From Gammaproteobacteria bacterium (GTDB lineage Bacteria; Pseudomonadota; Gammaproteobacteria; Pseudomonadales; Ketobacteraceae): DNA of 64,000 bases. The stretch lies in the NCBI GenBank assembly GCA_013178375.1, contig JABLXQ010000008.1:62001-126000 (forward strand). Direction: 5' to 3'. Every line of letters starts with the position of its first letter. Position 1 is the first letter of the stretch. Positions 1 to 9,755 of this stretch are shown here, one piece after another. The notes below the pieces were generated by a model. The model did no database searches. It worked only from the letters and a program-made list of their open reading frames with translations, and was not told where the DNA came from. Position numbers and translations under genes: made by a program.

Positions 1-21
1 CCCGCATGGAGGAAATGCGGG
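1..21 (-). terminator. Possible nadA terminator hairpin
   Basis: A 7-bp perfect inverted repeat (CCCGCAT/ATGCGGG) with a 7-nt loop lies 29 bp downstream of the nadA stop on the minus strand. The following T-tract, if any, would lie outside the window, so this is only a candidate intrinsic terminator. Confidence 0.35.
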
Positions 22-50
22 CGTCCGAGTTTGATATGCGACTGTGACGG

Positions 51-1109
51 TCAGGCGTTGCCTTTTACCGTCTTTTTGAGGGTGCGGGCAAAGTCCAGCA
101 TGCGGTTCAACGGGATCATCGCCTGTTCGATCAGCGCCGGGTCCACCGTCACTTCGTTGCGATGAGTCTCCAGTTCCTGCGCCAGCACATCCAGGGTGTT
201 CATCGCCATCCAGGGGCAATGGGCACAGGAGCGGCAGGTGGCGCCATTGCCGGCAGTAGGCGCCTCGATGAACGTTTTGCCCGGCGCCTGCTGCTGCATC
301 TTGTAGAAAATGCCGCGATCCGTGGCGACGATGAAGGTGGGATTGGGCAGGTTTTTCGCGGCATTGATCAGCTGTGAAGTTGAGCCCACCACGTCCGCCA
401 GTTTCACCACCGCTTCCGGCGATTCCGGGTGCACCAGGATCGCTGCATCGGGATAGACCCGCTTCATATCTTCCAGCGCCTTTGCCTTGAACTCTTCGTG
501 CACGATGCAGGAACCGTCCCACAGCAACATGTCGGCACCGGTTACGCGTTGCACATAGGCGCCCAGATGTTTGTCCGGCGCCCAGATGATTTTCTTGCCC
601 TGATCGTGCAGGTGTTGCACCAGATCCACGGCGATGCTGGAGGTCACCACCCAGTCTGCCCGTGCCTTCACGGCGGCAGAGGTATTGGCATAGACCACCA
701 CTTCACGATCCGGATGCTGATCGCAGAAAGCGGAAAACTCATCGATCGGACAGCCCAGGTCCAGCGAACAGGTGGCTTCCAGAGTGGGCATCAGCACGGT
801 TTTTTCGGGGCTGAGAATTTTTGCGGTTTCGCCCATGAACTTCACGCCGGCCACCACCAGGGTTTTAGCGGGATGCTCCTTGCCAAAACGGGCCATTTCC
901 AGCGAATCCGACACACAGCCGCCGGTCTCCTCCGCCAGGGCCTGCAGTTCCGGCGCGGTGTAGTAATGTGCCACCAGCACCGCGTTCTGATCTTTCAGCA
1001 TCTGCTTGATACGGTCGCGGTACAGGGCCTGTTGTTGCTCGTCCAGGACCGGCGGCGCGTGCAGCGTGTCCAGGTGATAACGAACGAATTGGGAAACGGA
1101 ATCAGTCAT
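51..1109 (-). CDS. nadA: Quinolinate synthase A
   Basis: NadA condenses iminoaspartate with dihydroxyacetone phosphate to quinolinate in de novo NAD synthesis, using a [4Fe-4S] cluster. The 352-residue length matches the family. The three conserved cluster cysteines are visible: C114 (EATC motif), C201 (DGSC) and C298, the last inside the typical CxxCxxC signature of long-form NadA. The N-terminal AHYY motif is also present. It is a housekeeping gene divergent from the T6SS operon, across a 324-bp gap, and marks the left border of the secretion locus. Confidence 0.97.
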   Translation of the reverse strand: MTDSVSQFVRYHLDTLHAPPVLDEQQQALYRDRIKQMLKDQNAVLVAHYYTAPELQALAEETGGCVSDSLEMARFGKEHPAKTLVVAGVKFMGETAKILSPEKTVLMPTLEATCSLDLGCPIDEFSAFCDQHPDREVVVYANTSAAVKARADWVVTSSIAVDLVQHLHDQGKKIIWAPDKHLGAYVQRVTGADMLLWDGSCIVHEEFKAKALEDMKRVYPDAAILVHPESPEAVVKLADVVGSTSQLINAAKNLPNPTFIVATDRGIFYKMQQQAPGKTFIEAPTAGNGATCRSCAHCPWMAMNTLDVLAQELETHRNEVTVDPALIEQAMIPLNRMLDFARTLKKTVKGNA

Positions 1110-1433
1110 GGGGAAACCTCGGAACAGGCGTTATCCTGGCGGCGGTGCAAAAAAGGCGGGCCATCATATCACACCGCTTTCGCTGCGATGGGACTGCAGG
1201 AATGATGGGGGCGCCGGAACCTCATTTAAAGGGCGGTTCTGGCCACGGAATCGGCAGCATCTGATTTACCTTTTGAATTTCATTCATTTAGATCCTGCAC
1301 GAATGCAGCAATCGGCCGTACCACGGCTAGAATTGAAAGATCAATTGGGCTATTTTAGGTCCGCATGCCGCTGGACTCATGATGTTATAGCCCGCCAACG
1401 TCCAACACCGGCCCACTCAAGACGAAGACGACG
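1110..1433. promoter_or_regulatory. Divergent nadA/T6SS intergenic region
   Basis: This 324-bp spacer separates two divergent transcription units and must hold promoters for both. No convincing gene is present. The only notable motif is GGCTAGAATTGAA at 1325-1337, which recurs upstream of tssA. TAGAAT could serve as a -10 element, but I find no good -35 hexamer at the proper distance. Confidence 0.5.
1325..1337 (+). promoter_or_regulatory. 13-bp motif shared with tssA upstream region
   Basis: GGCTAGAATTGAA occurs here, 109 bp before the tagH start, and again at 10534-10546 before tssA. It contains a -10-like TAGAAT. Function is inferred only from its repetition in front of two genes of the same locus. 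Confidence 0.4.
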
Positions 1434-3017
1434 ATGAAACTAGTGTTAACCGTCACCCAGTCGCCTGCCGACAACAATATCACCGGCCAGACGTTCAGCG
1501 TCGATGCCACAGGCGCCACCCTTGGCCGTGGCCCCGCCAACAGTTGGGTTTTGAATGATGGTGCGCGGATCGTATCCACCCACCACGCCAGCATCGCACT
1601 GCAACAAGGCCAGTTTGTCCTGACCGATCACAGCACCAATGGCACCTTTGTCAACAACGGCAGCGCCGCACTGGGCCAGGGCAATTCAACGCCCTTGCAA
1701 AGCAACGATCTGATCCGCATCGGCAAATACGAGTTGCGGGTGACCATCGCCAGCGAAGCACCCGCCGTCGCCGCACGCAACGCGATTCCCGACAGTTTTC
1801 TGGATGAGCTGTCGAACAAACCGCCCAAGCCGGTTGCACCGCCCGGACCGGTCGCACCGTCGGCGCTGGATGATTTCGACAAATGGCTGGAACCCCAGTC
1901 CAATGCAGCGGGCGCCGGACCCGCCTGGGGCACCTCCAACATCGAATACGGCGTGACACCCGACGTGAGTGACGAAGTGGACCCGCTGGCCGCCATCGAC
2001 CAGGCTTCCAGGGGATCGGCAGACCCGCTGTTCACCAATACCCTGCCGGACGATGATGGCAGTTGGTGGAAGGAAAGCCGGCCCGATCACGCGCCCGCCA
2101 TCAACCAGGCCTTTGAACCCGCCCGCGTGCAGCGACCGGCAGCGCCAGTGCCACCCACAGCCACCGTTGCGCCGGCAGGATTCGCGCCACTGGAAGCAGT
2201 TGCAGATGACGGCGCCGACATTGATGCCCTGCTGGGTTTGAGCAGCTCCACCGAACCCCAACCGGCGTTCGAACGCGCAGAACCGGTTACTCCCGTTGCA
2301 ACCGGCTGGGATGCCGCTCCGATCAGAACAGAGCCCACCCCTGCCCGGCCGGAACCCGCGCCACTCAAACCGGCACCGGCCCCCGCTGCACCGGCCGCAC
2401 CACGCCCGGTGATGACTGGAAGTGCCGGCGATGGCGCCCACCAGCTGGCAGATCTGCTCGGGCTGGGCGCACTGACCCAGGAACAGCTGGATGTCCTGTT
2501 GCCGGAAGCCGCCAGCATTTTGAAGGAATCCGTTGCCCGCCTGCTGGAAGGATTGCGGGCCCGCACCAGTATCAAGAATGAAATGCGGCTGGACCGCACG
2601 ATGATCCAGCCGGTGGAAAACAATCCGCTCAAGTTCGCCCTCACCGACAAGGATGCATTGCGTTATCTGTTCTGCGCCGACAGCAACGCTTATCTGTCCG
2701 GCAGCCGAGCGGTGAAGGAAGCCTTCGACGATATCAATGATCACCAGATGGCCCTGCTGGCCGGCATGCGCAGTGCCTACGAATACATGCTGGCCCGTTT
2801 CGCGCCGACCACCCTGGAAAGCGCGCTCGGTGACCCGCAATCGAAGTGGTTCCTGGGCAATAAAAAATCCCATCTGTGGGATGCGTACGAACAATATTTT
2901 GTTAAGCTTCAACAGGATCCGGAAGAGAGCTTCAATGCCCTGTTCGGGCGGAAGTTTTCCAGCACCTACAGTGAGCAGATCGACGAGATCAAGGCGCGGC
3001 GGCGCCGGAAAAGCTGA
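1434..3017 (+). CDS. tagH: T6SS-associated FHA domain protein TagH
   Basis: Predicted cytoplasmic phosphothreonine-binding scaffold of the T6SS threonine-phosphorylation pathway (TagH/ImpI family). The N-terminal FHA domain (residues about 5-105) has the expected signature: G31-R32, S48xxH51 and N69-G70-T71. A long Pro/Ala-rich linker (about 120-340) follows. The C-terminal domain (about 345-520) resembles the conserved T6SS-FHA C-terminal region. The 527-residue length is normal. It is the first gene of the + strand T6SS operon, 44 bp before tssJ, and is a plausible substrate or partner of the Ser/Thr kinase at 27413-30097. Confidence 0.92.
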   Translation: MKLVLTVTQSPADNNITGQTFSVDATGATLGRGPANSWVLNDGARIVSTHHASIALQQGQFVLTDHSTNGTFVNNGSAALGQGNSTPLQSNDLIRIGKYELRVTIASEAPAVAARNAIPDSFLDELSNKPPKPVAPPGPVAPSALDDFDKWLEPQSNAAGAGPAWGTSNIEYGVTPDVSDEVDPLAAIDQASRGSADPLFTNTLPDDDGSWWKESRPDHAPAINQAFEPARVQRPAAPVPPTATVAPAGFAPLEAVADDGADIDALLGLSSSTEPQPAFERAEPVTPVATGWDAAPIRTEPTPARPEPAPLKPAPAPAAPAAPRPVMTGSAGDGAHQLADLLGLGALTQEQLDVLLPEAASILKESVARLLEGLRARTSIKNEMRLDRTMIQPVENNPLKFALTDKDALRYLFCADSNAYLSGSRAVKEAFDDINDHQMALLAGMRSAYEYMLARFAPTTLESALGDPQSKWFLGNKKSHLWDAYEQYFVKLQQDPEESFNALFGRKFSSTYSEQIDEIKARRRRKS

Positions 3018-3061
3018 CGACCCGCGCCACCGGATCTTCCCGTTTTCCACAGACAGCGACG

Positions 3062-3571
3062 ATGAACATCATGACCAAACGCTTCATGACGCAACACAAA
3101 TGGCACTTCTCCGGCATTGTTATCGCCAGCCTGCTGGCACTGGTACTGACCGCCTGCGGCACCACCCGCAAGGCGCTGGACCTGGAAACCACCGCCACTC
3201 TGAAAATCACCGCCACCGGTGACGTGAACCCCAATTCCGACGGCCGCGCCGCGCCGATCGTCATCCAGATCATCAAGCTGCGGGATGCGCGCCAGTTCAA
3301 GCAGGAGGATTTCCTCAGCCTGTTCCAGGACGCCAAGGGCCGGCTGGGTAACGATTACATCGAGATGATCCGCCTGAAGGAACTGGCGCCGGGCGAGAGC
3401 CGCGAGGAAAAACTCAACCTGTCGCCAGATGTGAAATTCATCGGCATCCTGGGCGAGTACATCCAGTACGACACGGCGCAGGCCAAGCTGGCGATCGAGA
3501 TCGTGCCTCACAAGAACAATGAAGCGGATGTGCGGATCGAGCGCCTCAACATCCGTCTGGCAGACGAGTAA
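3062..3571 (+). CDS. tssJ: T6SS outer-membrane lipoprotein TssJ
   Basis: TssJ (SciN) is the outer-membrane lipoprotein that anchors the TssJLM envelope complex. A hydrophobic signal sequence (about residues 16-30) ends in a lipobox with the acylated cysteine at C32 (LTAC-G). The remaining ~135 residues are consistent with the compact transthyretin-like TssJ fold. Three in-frame ATGs (3062, 3071, 3086) could start the protein; all retain the lipobox. Residue +2 after the cysteine is Gly, not Asp, as expected for outer-membrane sorting. Confidence 0.93.
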   Translation: MNIMTKRFMTQHKWHFSGIVIASLLALVLTACGTTRKALDLETTATLKITATGDVNPNSDGRAAPIVIQIIKLRDARQFKQEDFLSLFQDAKGRLGNDYIEMIRLKELAPGESREEKLNLSPDVKFIGILGEYIQYDTAQAKLAIEIVPHKNNEADVRIERLNIRLADE

Positions 3572-3722
3572 CACGCGTAACTGCACGCCCGCGCCGCCGG
3601 TAAAAATACCAGACCGGCCGCCGGGCATTGAAACCTGCACAATACCTGCTGGAAAATCATTAACAGGCCCTACTGGCAACAGTGATCGACGGCATTGACG
3701 CCCATTCCCACCGGAGCCCCGA

Positions 3723-5057
3723 ATGACAATCAGCAACAAGGTGGTCTGGTCTGAGGGATTGTTTTTACGCCCCCAGCACTTTCAGCAGCACGACCGCTAT
3801 CTGGAACGCTATATCGACGGCCGCTGCGACGCCTTCGGCGGCTACGGCTGGGGCCTGCTGGAATGGTCGCTGGACACCGAACTGCTGAAGCTGGGCAAGA
3901 TCGGCATCCGTCAGGCCCGGGGCGTGTTTCCGGACGGTACGCCCTTCAGCTTTCCCGACGCCGACGAACTGCCCCCCATCCTGCAGGTTCCCGAAAATAC
4001 CAGCAATGAAATGGTGTATCTGTGCCTGCCGCTGCGACGTGCCGGCGCAGCGGAAGTGACCGAACCCGACAGCCAGCAGCGGCTGGCGCGCTATGTGAAA
4101 GGCACGATCAACGTGCGCAACAACACGGCGGACAGTGCCGAGCCAGCGGAACTGCAGGTGGGCAAACTGAATGTACGGCTGAAGCTGGGGTCGGAGGATC
4201 TGAGTGGCTATGCCCGCATCGGCATCGCACGGATTCAGGAATATATTGCCGACAAATCCGTCGCCATCGACGACGGCTATATTCCACCGCTGCTGGACTG
4301 CGCCCAATCGCCGGTGCTGGACAGCCTGCTCACCGAACTGCACGGCCTGCTGCATCACCGTGCCGAGGCTCTCAGCGGACGACTGACCGACAGCGGCCGC
4401 TCCGGTTCTGCTGAAATCGCCGACTATCTGCTGCTGCAATCACTCAACCGGATGGAACCGCTGGTGGCTCACTTCAGCGCGCTGCACCGCCTGCATCCAT
4501 TGACCTGCTATACCGAACTGGTGCAGATGGCCGGTGAGCTGGCCACCTTCACCACCCGCACGAAACGGCCGCCGGAATTTCCCAATTATCGCCATGAAGA
4601 ATTGCAGCAGGTATTTCATGCCGTGTTCGTCAGCCTGCGTCAGTGCCTGAGCACCGTGCTGGAACAGACCGCAGTGGCGCTGGATCTGGCGGAACGCAAG
4701 TACGGCATCCATGTGGCGCCGATCAACGACCGCTCCATGATCAGCAAATCCACTTTTGTGCTGGCCGTCAAAGCCGACATGCCGGGCAACCAGGTGCGCA
4801 ATATTTTCCCGACCCAGGTGAAGATCGCGCCAGTGGAACGCATCCGCGAATTCATCAACGCGCAACTGCCGGGCATTACGTTGCAGCCATTGCCGGTGGC
4901 ACCGCGCCAGATTCCGTATCATGCCGGCTTCACCTATTTCGAACTGGATCGCTCCAGCGATCTGTGGAAGCTCATGGAAAGCTCCGGTGGATTTGCGATT
5001 CACCTGGGCGGCAATTTCCCGGGCCTGGCCATGGAACTCTGGACCATAAGGGACTGA
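3723..5057 (+). CDS. tssK: T6SS baseplate protein TssK
   Basis: TssK (ImpJ/VasE) is the trimeric baseplate component that links the TssFGE wedge to the cytoplasmic parts of TssL/TssM. The 444-residue length is typical and the N-terminal VVWSEGLFLRPQHFQQHDRY segment is the diagnostic family opening. It follows tssJ after a 151-bp spacer with no gene, and precedes tssL by 4 bp, indicating translational coupling within the membrane-complex gene set J-K-L-M. Confidence 0.96.
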   Translation: MTISNKVVWSEGLFLRPQHFQQHDRYLERYIDGRCDAFGGYGWGLLEWSLDTELLKLGKIGIRQARGVFPDGTPFSFPDADELPPILQVPENTSNEMVYLCLPLRRAGAAEVTEPDSQQRLARYVKGTINVRNNTADSAEPAELQVGKLNVRLKLGSEDLSGYARIGIARIQEYIADKSVAIDDGYIPPLLDCAQSPVLDSLLTELHGLLHHRAEALSGRLTDSGRSGSAEIADYLLLQSLNRMEPLVAHFSALHRLHPLTCYTELVQMAGELATFTTRTKRPPEFPNYRHEELQQVFHAVFVSLRQCLSTVLEQTAVALDLAERKYGIHVAPINDRSMISKSTFVLAVKADMPGNQVRNIFPTQVKIAPVERIREFINAQLPGITLQPLPVAPRQIPYHAGFTYFELDRSSDLWKLMESSGGFAIHLGGNFPGLAMELWTIRD

Positions 5058-5061
5058 TACG

Positions 5062-5955
5062 ATGGATCCGAACGACAAGACCGTTTTCACACCGGGCCAG
5101 CGACAACCCAACCAGTCCGAAGCGGACCGGACCCTGTTCATTCCGACGCCCGGTGCACGGCCAGCAGCAGCCCCCACGCCACCGCCCGCCCAGGCCGCTC
5201 CATCTTATGCGCAAGCAGCGCCCATGCCCGCCAGCACAGAACTACCGCAATTGCAGCAAGGGGTGAACCCGGTGATCAGTGCCGCCGCCACGTTGCTGGC
5301 GGTGCTGAGCAAGTTGCGCAACACCCTGCAGCACGGTGATGTGGCAGGATTGCACCGGCAATTGGTGGATGAGATCAAACGCTTTGATGCGCGCCTGAAA
5401 CAACAGAACAGTCGGCCGGAAATTGCATTGGCCGCCCGCTACCAGCTGTGCTCGGCGCTGGACGAGGCGGTACTGAACACGCCCTGGGGCGCGCAGGCCG
5501 GCTGGAGCCAGCGTTCGCTGCTGAGCCTGTTCCACAAGGAAACCTTCGGCGGCGAAAAATTCTTTGCGATTCTGGCCAAGATGCTGGAGGCACCGGGCAC
5601 CAATCTGGAAATCCTGGAACTGAATTATCTGCTGCTGAGCCTGGGTTTCGAGGGCAAATACCGCATCGATCCCCGTGGCCGCGATCGCCTGGAATCCCTG
5701 CGCGACAATCTGTATTCCACCATTGAAAAGTTGCGCGGGGATTTTCCGCTGGATCTGTCGCCGCGGGGTGATTCCGGTGTGAAGGTGAAGAAAGGTCTGG
5801 TGCATTATCTGCCGCTGTGGGTGGTGACGGCGGTGGTGCTGGCGATCCTGCTGATGAGCTATGCCGGTTTCCGGGTGTGGGTGTATCAGTCGACGGAGCC
5901 AGCGGCGCAGCAGTTGCAGACGCTGAGCCAGGAATTGCTGAAACCGGCTGAATAG
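5062..5955 (+). CDS. tssL: T6SS inner-membrane protein TssL (DotU family), short form
   Basis: TssL is the DotU/IcmH-family inner-membrane protein that binds TssM and TssK. A Pro/Ala-rich N-terminal tail (about residues 1-75) precedes the helical cytoplasmic DotU domain (about 80-235). A single C-terminal transmembrane segment lies at about 250-275, giving tail-anchored topology. At 297 residues there is no OmpA-like peptidoglycan-binding extension, so anchoring to the cell wall would need another protein; no TagL/TagN-like gene is visible here. The 201-bp inverted-repeat element begins 20 bp after its stop. Confidence 0.94.
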   Translation: MDPNDKTVFTPGQRQPNQSEADRTLFIPTPGARPAAAPTPPPAQAAPSYAQAAPMPASTELPQLQQGVNPVISAAATLLAVLSKLRNTLQHGDVAGLHRQLVDEIKRFDARLKQQNSRPEIALAARYQLCSALDEAVLNTPWGAQAGWSQRSLLSLFHKETFGGEKFFAILAKMLEAPGTNLEILELNYLLLSLGFEGKYRIDPRGRDRLESLRDNLYSTIEKLRGDFPLDLSPRGDSGVKVKKGLVHYLPLWVVTAVVLAILLMSYAGFRVWVYQSTEPAAQQLQTLSQELLKPAE

Positions 5956-5974
5956 AAGCTGGCACGATCTTGAT

Positions 5975-6175
5975 GATGGACCGGAAAGGCGGGGACTGGT
6001 CCATCAGGAACGTCAGCGGCCATAATTAGCCGCTGTCGAGCATACAGGGGTGAGCAGCGCAAAGAGAACGTATACGTTCTCAGCTGCGAACGCCGCGAGC
6101 GTATTCGCGAGTGGCCGGCCCGAAGGGTACTTGCAGCGTTTCCTGATGGACCAGTCCCCGCCTTTCCGGTCCATC
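5975..6175. repeat. 201-bp palindromic element with 36-bp perfect arms
   Basis: Two perfectly complementary 36-nt arms (5975-6010 and 6140-6175) flank a 129-bp centre. Each arm is also a small dyad: GATGGACC and GGTCCATC separated by 15 nt. The centre holds a hairpin CAGCGGC/GCCGCTG near 6014-6035 and an 18-bp perfect palindrome at 6064-6081. There is no coding capacity and no clear target-site duplication. It lies wholly in the tssL-tssM gap. The architecture resembles a MITE-like or intergenic stem-loop element; whether it is dispersed in the genome cannot be seen here. Confidence 0.8.
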
Positions 6176-6253
6176 CGCACGTTTCAGCATTAGCAACGTG
6201 CCACACTTGCAACGCAAAATACCAACAACATTCACGGCCAACTGGACGGACGC

Positions 6254-9200
6254 ATGAAGCGGTTGCTTGACCTGATCAAAAACAAGATTTTTCTGGGGTT
6301 GCTGGGCGTCATCGCCCTGGGGTTGGTGATCTGGTTCGGCGCGGATTTCGTCAAATTCGGGGAAGACAATGCCACCCTGTCACCCACCGTGCGGCTGATC
6401 CTGATTCTCGGCGTGCTGCTGGTCTGGCTGGTGATCCAGATGATCAGCATGTTCCTGTCGCAGCGCCGCAACAGCGGTATGCTGAACGCTCTGCAGGAAA
6501 GCCAGGTCAATCCGGATGAAGAAAAACGCGATCAGGAACTGGCGGCGCTGAACCAGCGTTTCCGCGACGGCATGGCGATCCTGCGCAAGGCAAAATTCGA
6601 CAGCAGCAACGGCAAGGTCGCGCTGTATCAATTGCCCTGGTACATCATCATCGGCCCGCCGGGTGCCGGCAAAACCACTGCGCTGGTCAATTCCGGGCTG
6701 GAATTTCCCCTGGCGGACAGTCACGGCAAAGGTGCGCTCGGCGGCATCGGCGGTACCCGCAACTGCGACTGGTGGTTTACCAACGAAGCCGTGCTGATCG
6801 ACACCGCCGGCCGCTACACCACCCAGGACAGCCACAAGGTGGTGGACAACTCCGCCTGGCAGACCTTTCTCGCCCTGCTGAAAAGATACCGCCCGCGCCG
6901 GCCGGTGAATGGCGCGCTGATCGCCATCAGCGTGCAGGATCTGATGACCCAGCAACCGGCCCAGCGCAGTCACGCCGCCAAGCAGATTCGCGAACGCATC
7001 GACGAACTGCAGAAAGCGTTTGGCATCCAGGTGCCGATTTACGTGCTGCTCACCAAGTGCGACCTGCTGGCCGGTTTCACCGACTTTTTCGCGAATCTGA
7101 CCCAGCCGGAACGCCAGCAGATCTGGGGCGTCACCTTCAACGCGAAAGCAGGCAAGCAACAGGATGCCCAGCAGGGTCTGGCCAGTTTGCCCGCCGAGCT
7201 GGACGAACTGGTGCTGCGCCTGAACCAGCGCGTGTTGTGGCGCGTGCACAACGAACGTGATCCCGCCAAACGGGCGCTGATCCAGGGCTTTCCGCTGCAG
7301 GTGGAAGCGCTCAAGCCGCTGGTGAACGAATTCATGAACGAGGCGTTCTCCGCCAACCGCTTCAGCGATGCGCCGGTGCTGCGCGGGGTGTACCTCTGCA
7401 GCGGCACCCAGGAAGGCACGCCGATCGATCGCATGATGGCGGCAGTGTCGGCCAATTTTGGTCTCAGCCGCGAAGTGCTGCGCAACGCGCCGGGTGGCGG
7501 CAAAAGTTTCTTCCTCAACCGTCTGTTCCGTACCGTGGTGATTCCCGAATCGGAGCTGGTGGGCAGCAATCGGCAGGTGGAATCCTCACTGCTGTGGCTG
7601 CGCCGCGTTTATTTTGGTCTGCTGGTGCTGGTGGTGGTGGGCGCGCTGGCAGTGTGGACGGCCACCGTCAAACGCAACGACGATTTCATGGCCCAGGTGA
7701 GCGATCTCACCGGCCAGTTCAAAACTGCCCGCGACGGCCTCAACAATCAGGATCGCGAACTGCCCAGCACCCTGCCCTCGCTCAATCCGCTGCGGTCTGC
7801 TGCCGGTGTCTACAACCAGGAGGAACATCCCTGGCTGTCCGGCATGGGTCTGTATGACGCCAGTGTCGATACCGCCGCCGACAAGCTTTATCACCAGGCG
7901 CTGCAGAAGGATTACCTGCCCCGCTTCGGCAATCTGATCGAACAGCACCTGAACAGCCTGAACGCCGACGACCAGGCCCTGATCGACACCTTGCGCGCCT
8001 ATCTGATGCTGGGCGATCCCGGCCATTTCGACGCCGGCACCGTGAAGCGCTGGGCGCAGCAGCAATGGGTGAAGCAGTACCCGGGCGAAGCCAGCAAGCA
8101 GCAGGAACTGATGGATCACCTCACCCATCTGCTGGGCAAAGGCTTCGAGCCGCTGGCGCTGAATGCCCAGGTGGTGGAAAGCGCACGCATGAAGGCGCGG
8201 CAGATTCCTGCGGCGCAACGCCTCTACAGCCAGCTGAAAGCCGGCCCGCTTGGCCAGGAACAGCTGGATCTGTACGCCCAGATGGGCGCCAAGGCCGCTG
8301 CCCAGTTCGGTTACAACGGCAGCACGCCGGAGCTGATGATGCTGGCTCTGTTCACCAAGCCCGGCTACGACAGCCTGGATTTCAGCACCGATTCGCCGCT
8401 GCTGAAGCAACTGGAAGCGGACCGCTGGATTTACGGCGACGAACAGGTGGACGACTTCACCGACGCCGACAAGGAAGCGCTGGCGGCGGAACTGAAAGAC
8501 CTGTACATGAGCGACTACCGCTCCCAGTGGCGCAGCTTCCTGCAATTGCTGCACATCAAACCCTTCGGCGAACTGCAGGCCGCCACCAACGGACTGAAGC
8601 AACTGGCGGACCCGGTGTATTCCTCCATCGTGGCCGTACTGAAAGTCGTGCGCGAACACACCAGCCTGACTCCCGGCTGGCCCCAGCCGCCGGCAATTCC
8701 GGGCGCCTCTGCTGCTGTGAAAGATGCGGCCGGCAAACTGCTGGGCAAGGTGATCACACCCACTCCGGTGGACATCGAATTCCGCGAACTGAACCAGCTT
8801 ACCCAGCAGACTGAACAGCAGCCCGCCGGTATCAACGACATCCTGACGGCACTGAAGGAACTGCACGGTTACTTCAACGACATGGCCGTGGCGCCCAATC
8901 CCAACGAGGCGATTTTCGCCGCCGCCAAGGAACGCTACAGCGGCAATGCCGCCGACCCGCTGCGCAAGATCCGCGTACTGGCCAGCAACGCGCCGACACC
9001 GGTCAACCTCTGGCTTACCGAATCCGCTAACCATATCTGGGGCGTGATGCTGGGCGGCGCCAAGGGCCAACTGAACGCCAGCTGGAAAAAAGAGGTGGCG
9101 GACAAGTTCAACAGCACCCTGGCCAACCGCTACCCGCTGCGTAACGGCGGCAGCGAAGCCAGCCTGGAGGACTTCAACAACTTCTTCATGCCCGGCGGCA

Positions 9201-9745
9201 TCGAACAGGCGTTCGTGCAGGCCAACATCAAACCCTTCCTGGACAGTAGCGGCCGGGTGAAAGCAGTGGAAGGCCAGTCGCTGGGCATCTCCGGCGACGC
9301 CCTGGCCCAAATCCGCACCGCCGACACCATCCGCACCGCCTTCTTCGCCGGCGGCCAGGAAAACGGCACCAGCTTCCGCATCCGTCCTGTCACCCTGGAC
9401 ACCGCCGTCGGCCGCTTCGAGCTGCAGGTGGGCGACCAGCGTTTCGAATACACCCACGGCCCGAAAATTCCCAAGCCGGCATCGTGGAAAGCGGGCCGCG
9501 ATCTGTCGGTGCGGGTGCTGTTCGAAGATCTGAACCAGACCCTGCACCGGGAAAATTACGAAGGCACCTGGTCGTTCTACCGACTGCTGGATGCGTCGGG
9601 CCTGCGCAAGGTGGATGGCACCCGCTACACCATCACCATCGTCAAGGACACGCGCCGGGCCGACTACTCGCTGGAAGCGGACACCCGTGCCAGCGGCCTC
9701 GACCTGGGCCTGCTGCGCAGTTATCGCTGCCCGGACCGGCTGTAA
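6254..9745 (+). CDS. tssM: T6SS inner-membrane core protein TssM (IcmF)
   Basis: TssM (IcmF) spans the inner membrane and periplasm and contacts TssJ, forming the trans-envelope channel. Two N-terminal transmembrane helices (about 12-34 and 46-68) are followed by the cytoplasmic NTPase-like domain with an intact Walker A, GPPGAGKT at 134-141, and a DTAG motif. A third transmembrane helix lies at about 449-472, then the large periplasmic region to residue 1163. Size and topology are normal. The chosen ATG follows GGACGGA. The upstream 298-bp gap contains the inverted-repeat element. Confidence 0.96.
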   Translation: MKRLLDLIKNKIFLGLLGVIALGLVIWFGADFVKFGEDNATLSPTVRLILILGVLLVWLVIQMISMFLSQRRNSGMLNALQESQVNPDEEKRDQELAALNQRFRDGMAILRKAKFDSSNGKVALYQLPWYIIIGPPGAGKTTALVNSGLEFPLADSHGKGALGGIGGTRNCDWWFTNEAVLIDTAGRYTTQDSHKVVDNSAWQTFLALLKRYRPRRPVNGALIAISVQDLMTQQPAQRSHAAKQIRERIDELQKAFGIQVPIYVLLTKCDLLAGFTDFFANLTQPERQQIWGVTFNAKAGKQQDAQQGLASLPAELDELVLRLNQRVLWRVHNERDPAKRALIQGFPLQVEALKPLVNEFMNEAFSANRFSDAPVLRGVYLCSGTQEGTPIDRMMAAVSANFGLSREVLRNAPGGGKSFFLNRLFRTVVIPESELVGSNRQVESSLLWLRRVYFGLLVLVVVGALAVWTATVKRNDDFMAQVSDLTGQFKTARDGLNNQDRELPSTLPSLNPLRSAAGVYNQEEHPWLSGMGLYDASVDTAADKLYHQALQKDYLPRFGNLIEQHLNSLNADDQALIDTLRAYLMLGDPGHFDAGTVKRWAQQQWVKQYPGEASKQQELMDHLTHLLGKGFEPLALNAQVVESARMKARQIPAAQRLYSQLKAGPLGQEQLDLYAQMGAKAAAQFGYNGSTPELMMLALFTKPGYDSLDFSTDSPLLKQLEADRWIYGDEQVDDFTDADKEALAAELKDLYMSDYRSQWRSFLQLLHIKPFGELQAATNGLKQLADPVYSSIVAVLKVVREHTSLTPGWPQPPAIPGASAAVKDAAGKLLGKVITPTPVDIEFRELNQLTQQTEQQPAGINDILTALKELHGYFNDMAVAPNPNEAIFAAAKERYSGNAADPLRKIRVLASNAPTPVNLWLTESANHIWGVMLGGAKGQLNASWKKEVADKFNSTLANRYPLRNGGSEASLEDFNNFFMPGGIEQAFVQANIKPFLDSSGRVKAVEGQSLGISGDALAQIRTADTIRTAFFAGGQENGTSFRIRPVTLDTAVGRFELQVGDQRFEYTHGPKIPKPASWKAGRDLSVRVLFEDLNQTLHRENYEGTWSFYRLLDASGLRKVDGTRYTITIVKDTRRADYSLEADTRASGLDLGLLRSYRCPDRL

Positions 9746-9755
9746 GGACACCGCC

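Noticed and set aside
1686-3050. Long minus-strand frame (454 codons) opposite tagH
   Set aside because: It is antisense to a clear FHA gene, has biased Cys/Gly/Arg-rich composition and no family features.
5960-5975. TGGCACG-ATC-TTGAT after tssL as a sigma-54 promoter for tssM
   Set aside because: The spacer is one base too short for the -24/-12 geometry, and the motif lies partly within the inverted-repeat boundary.
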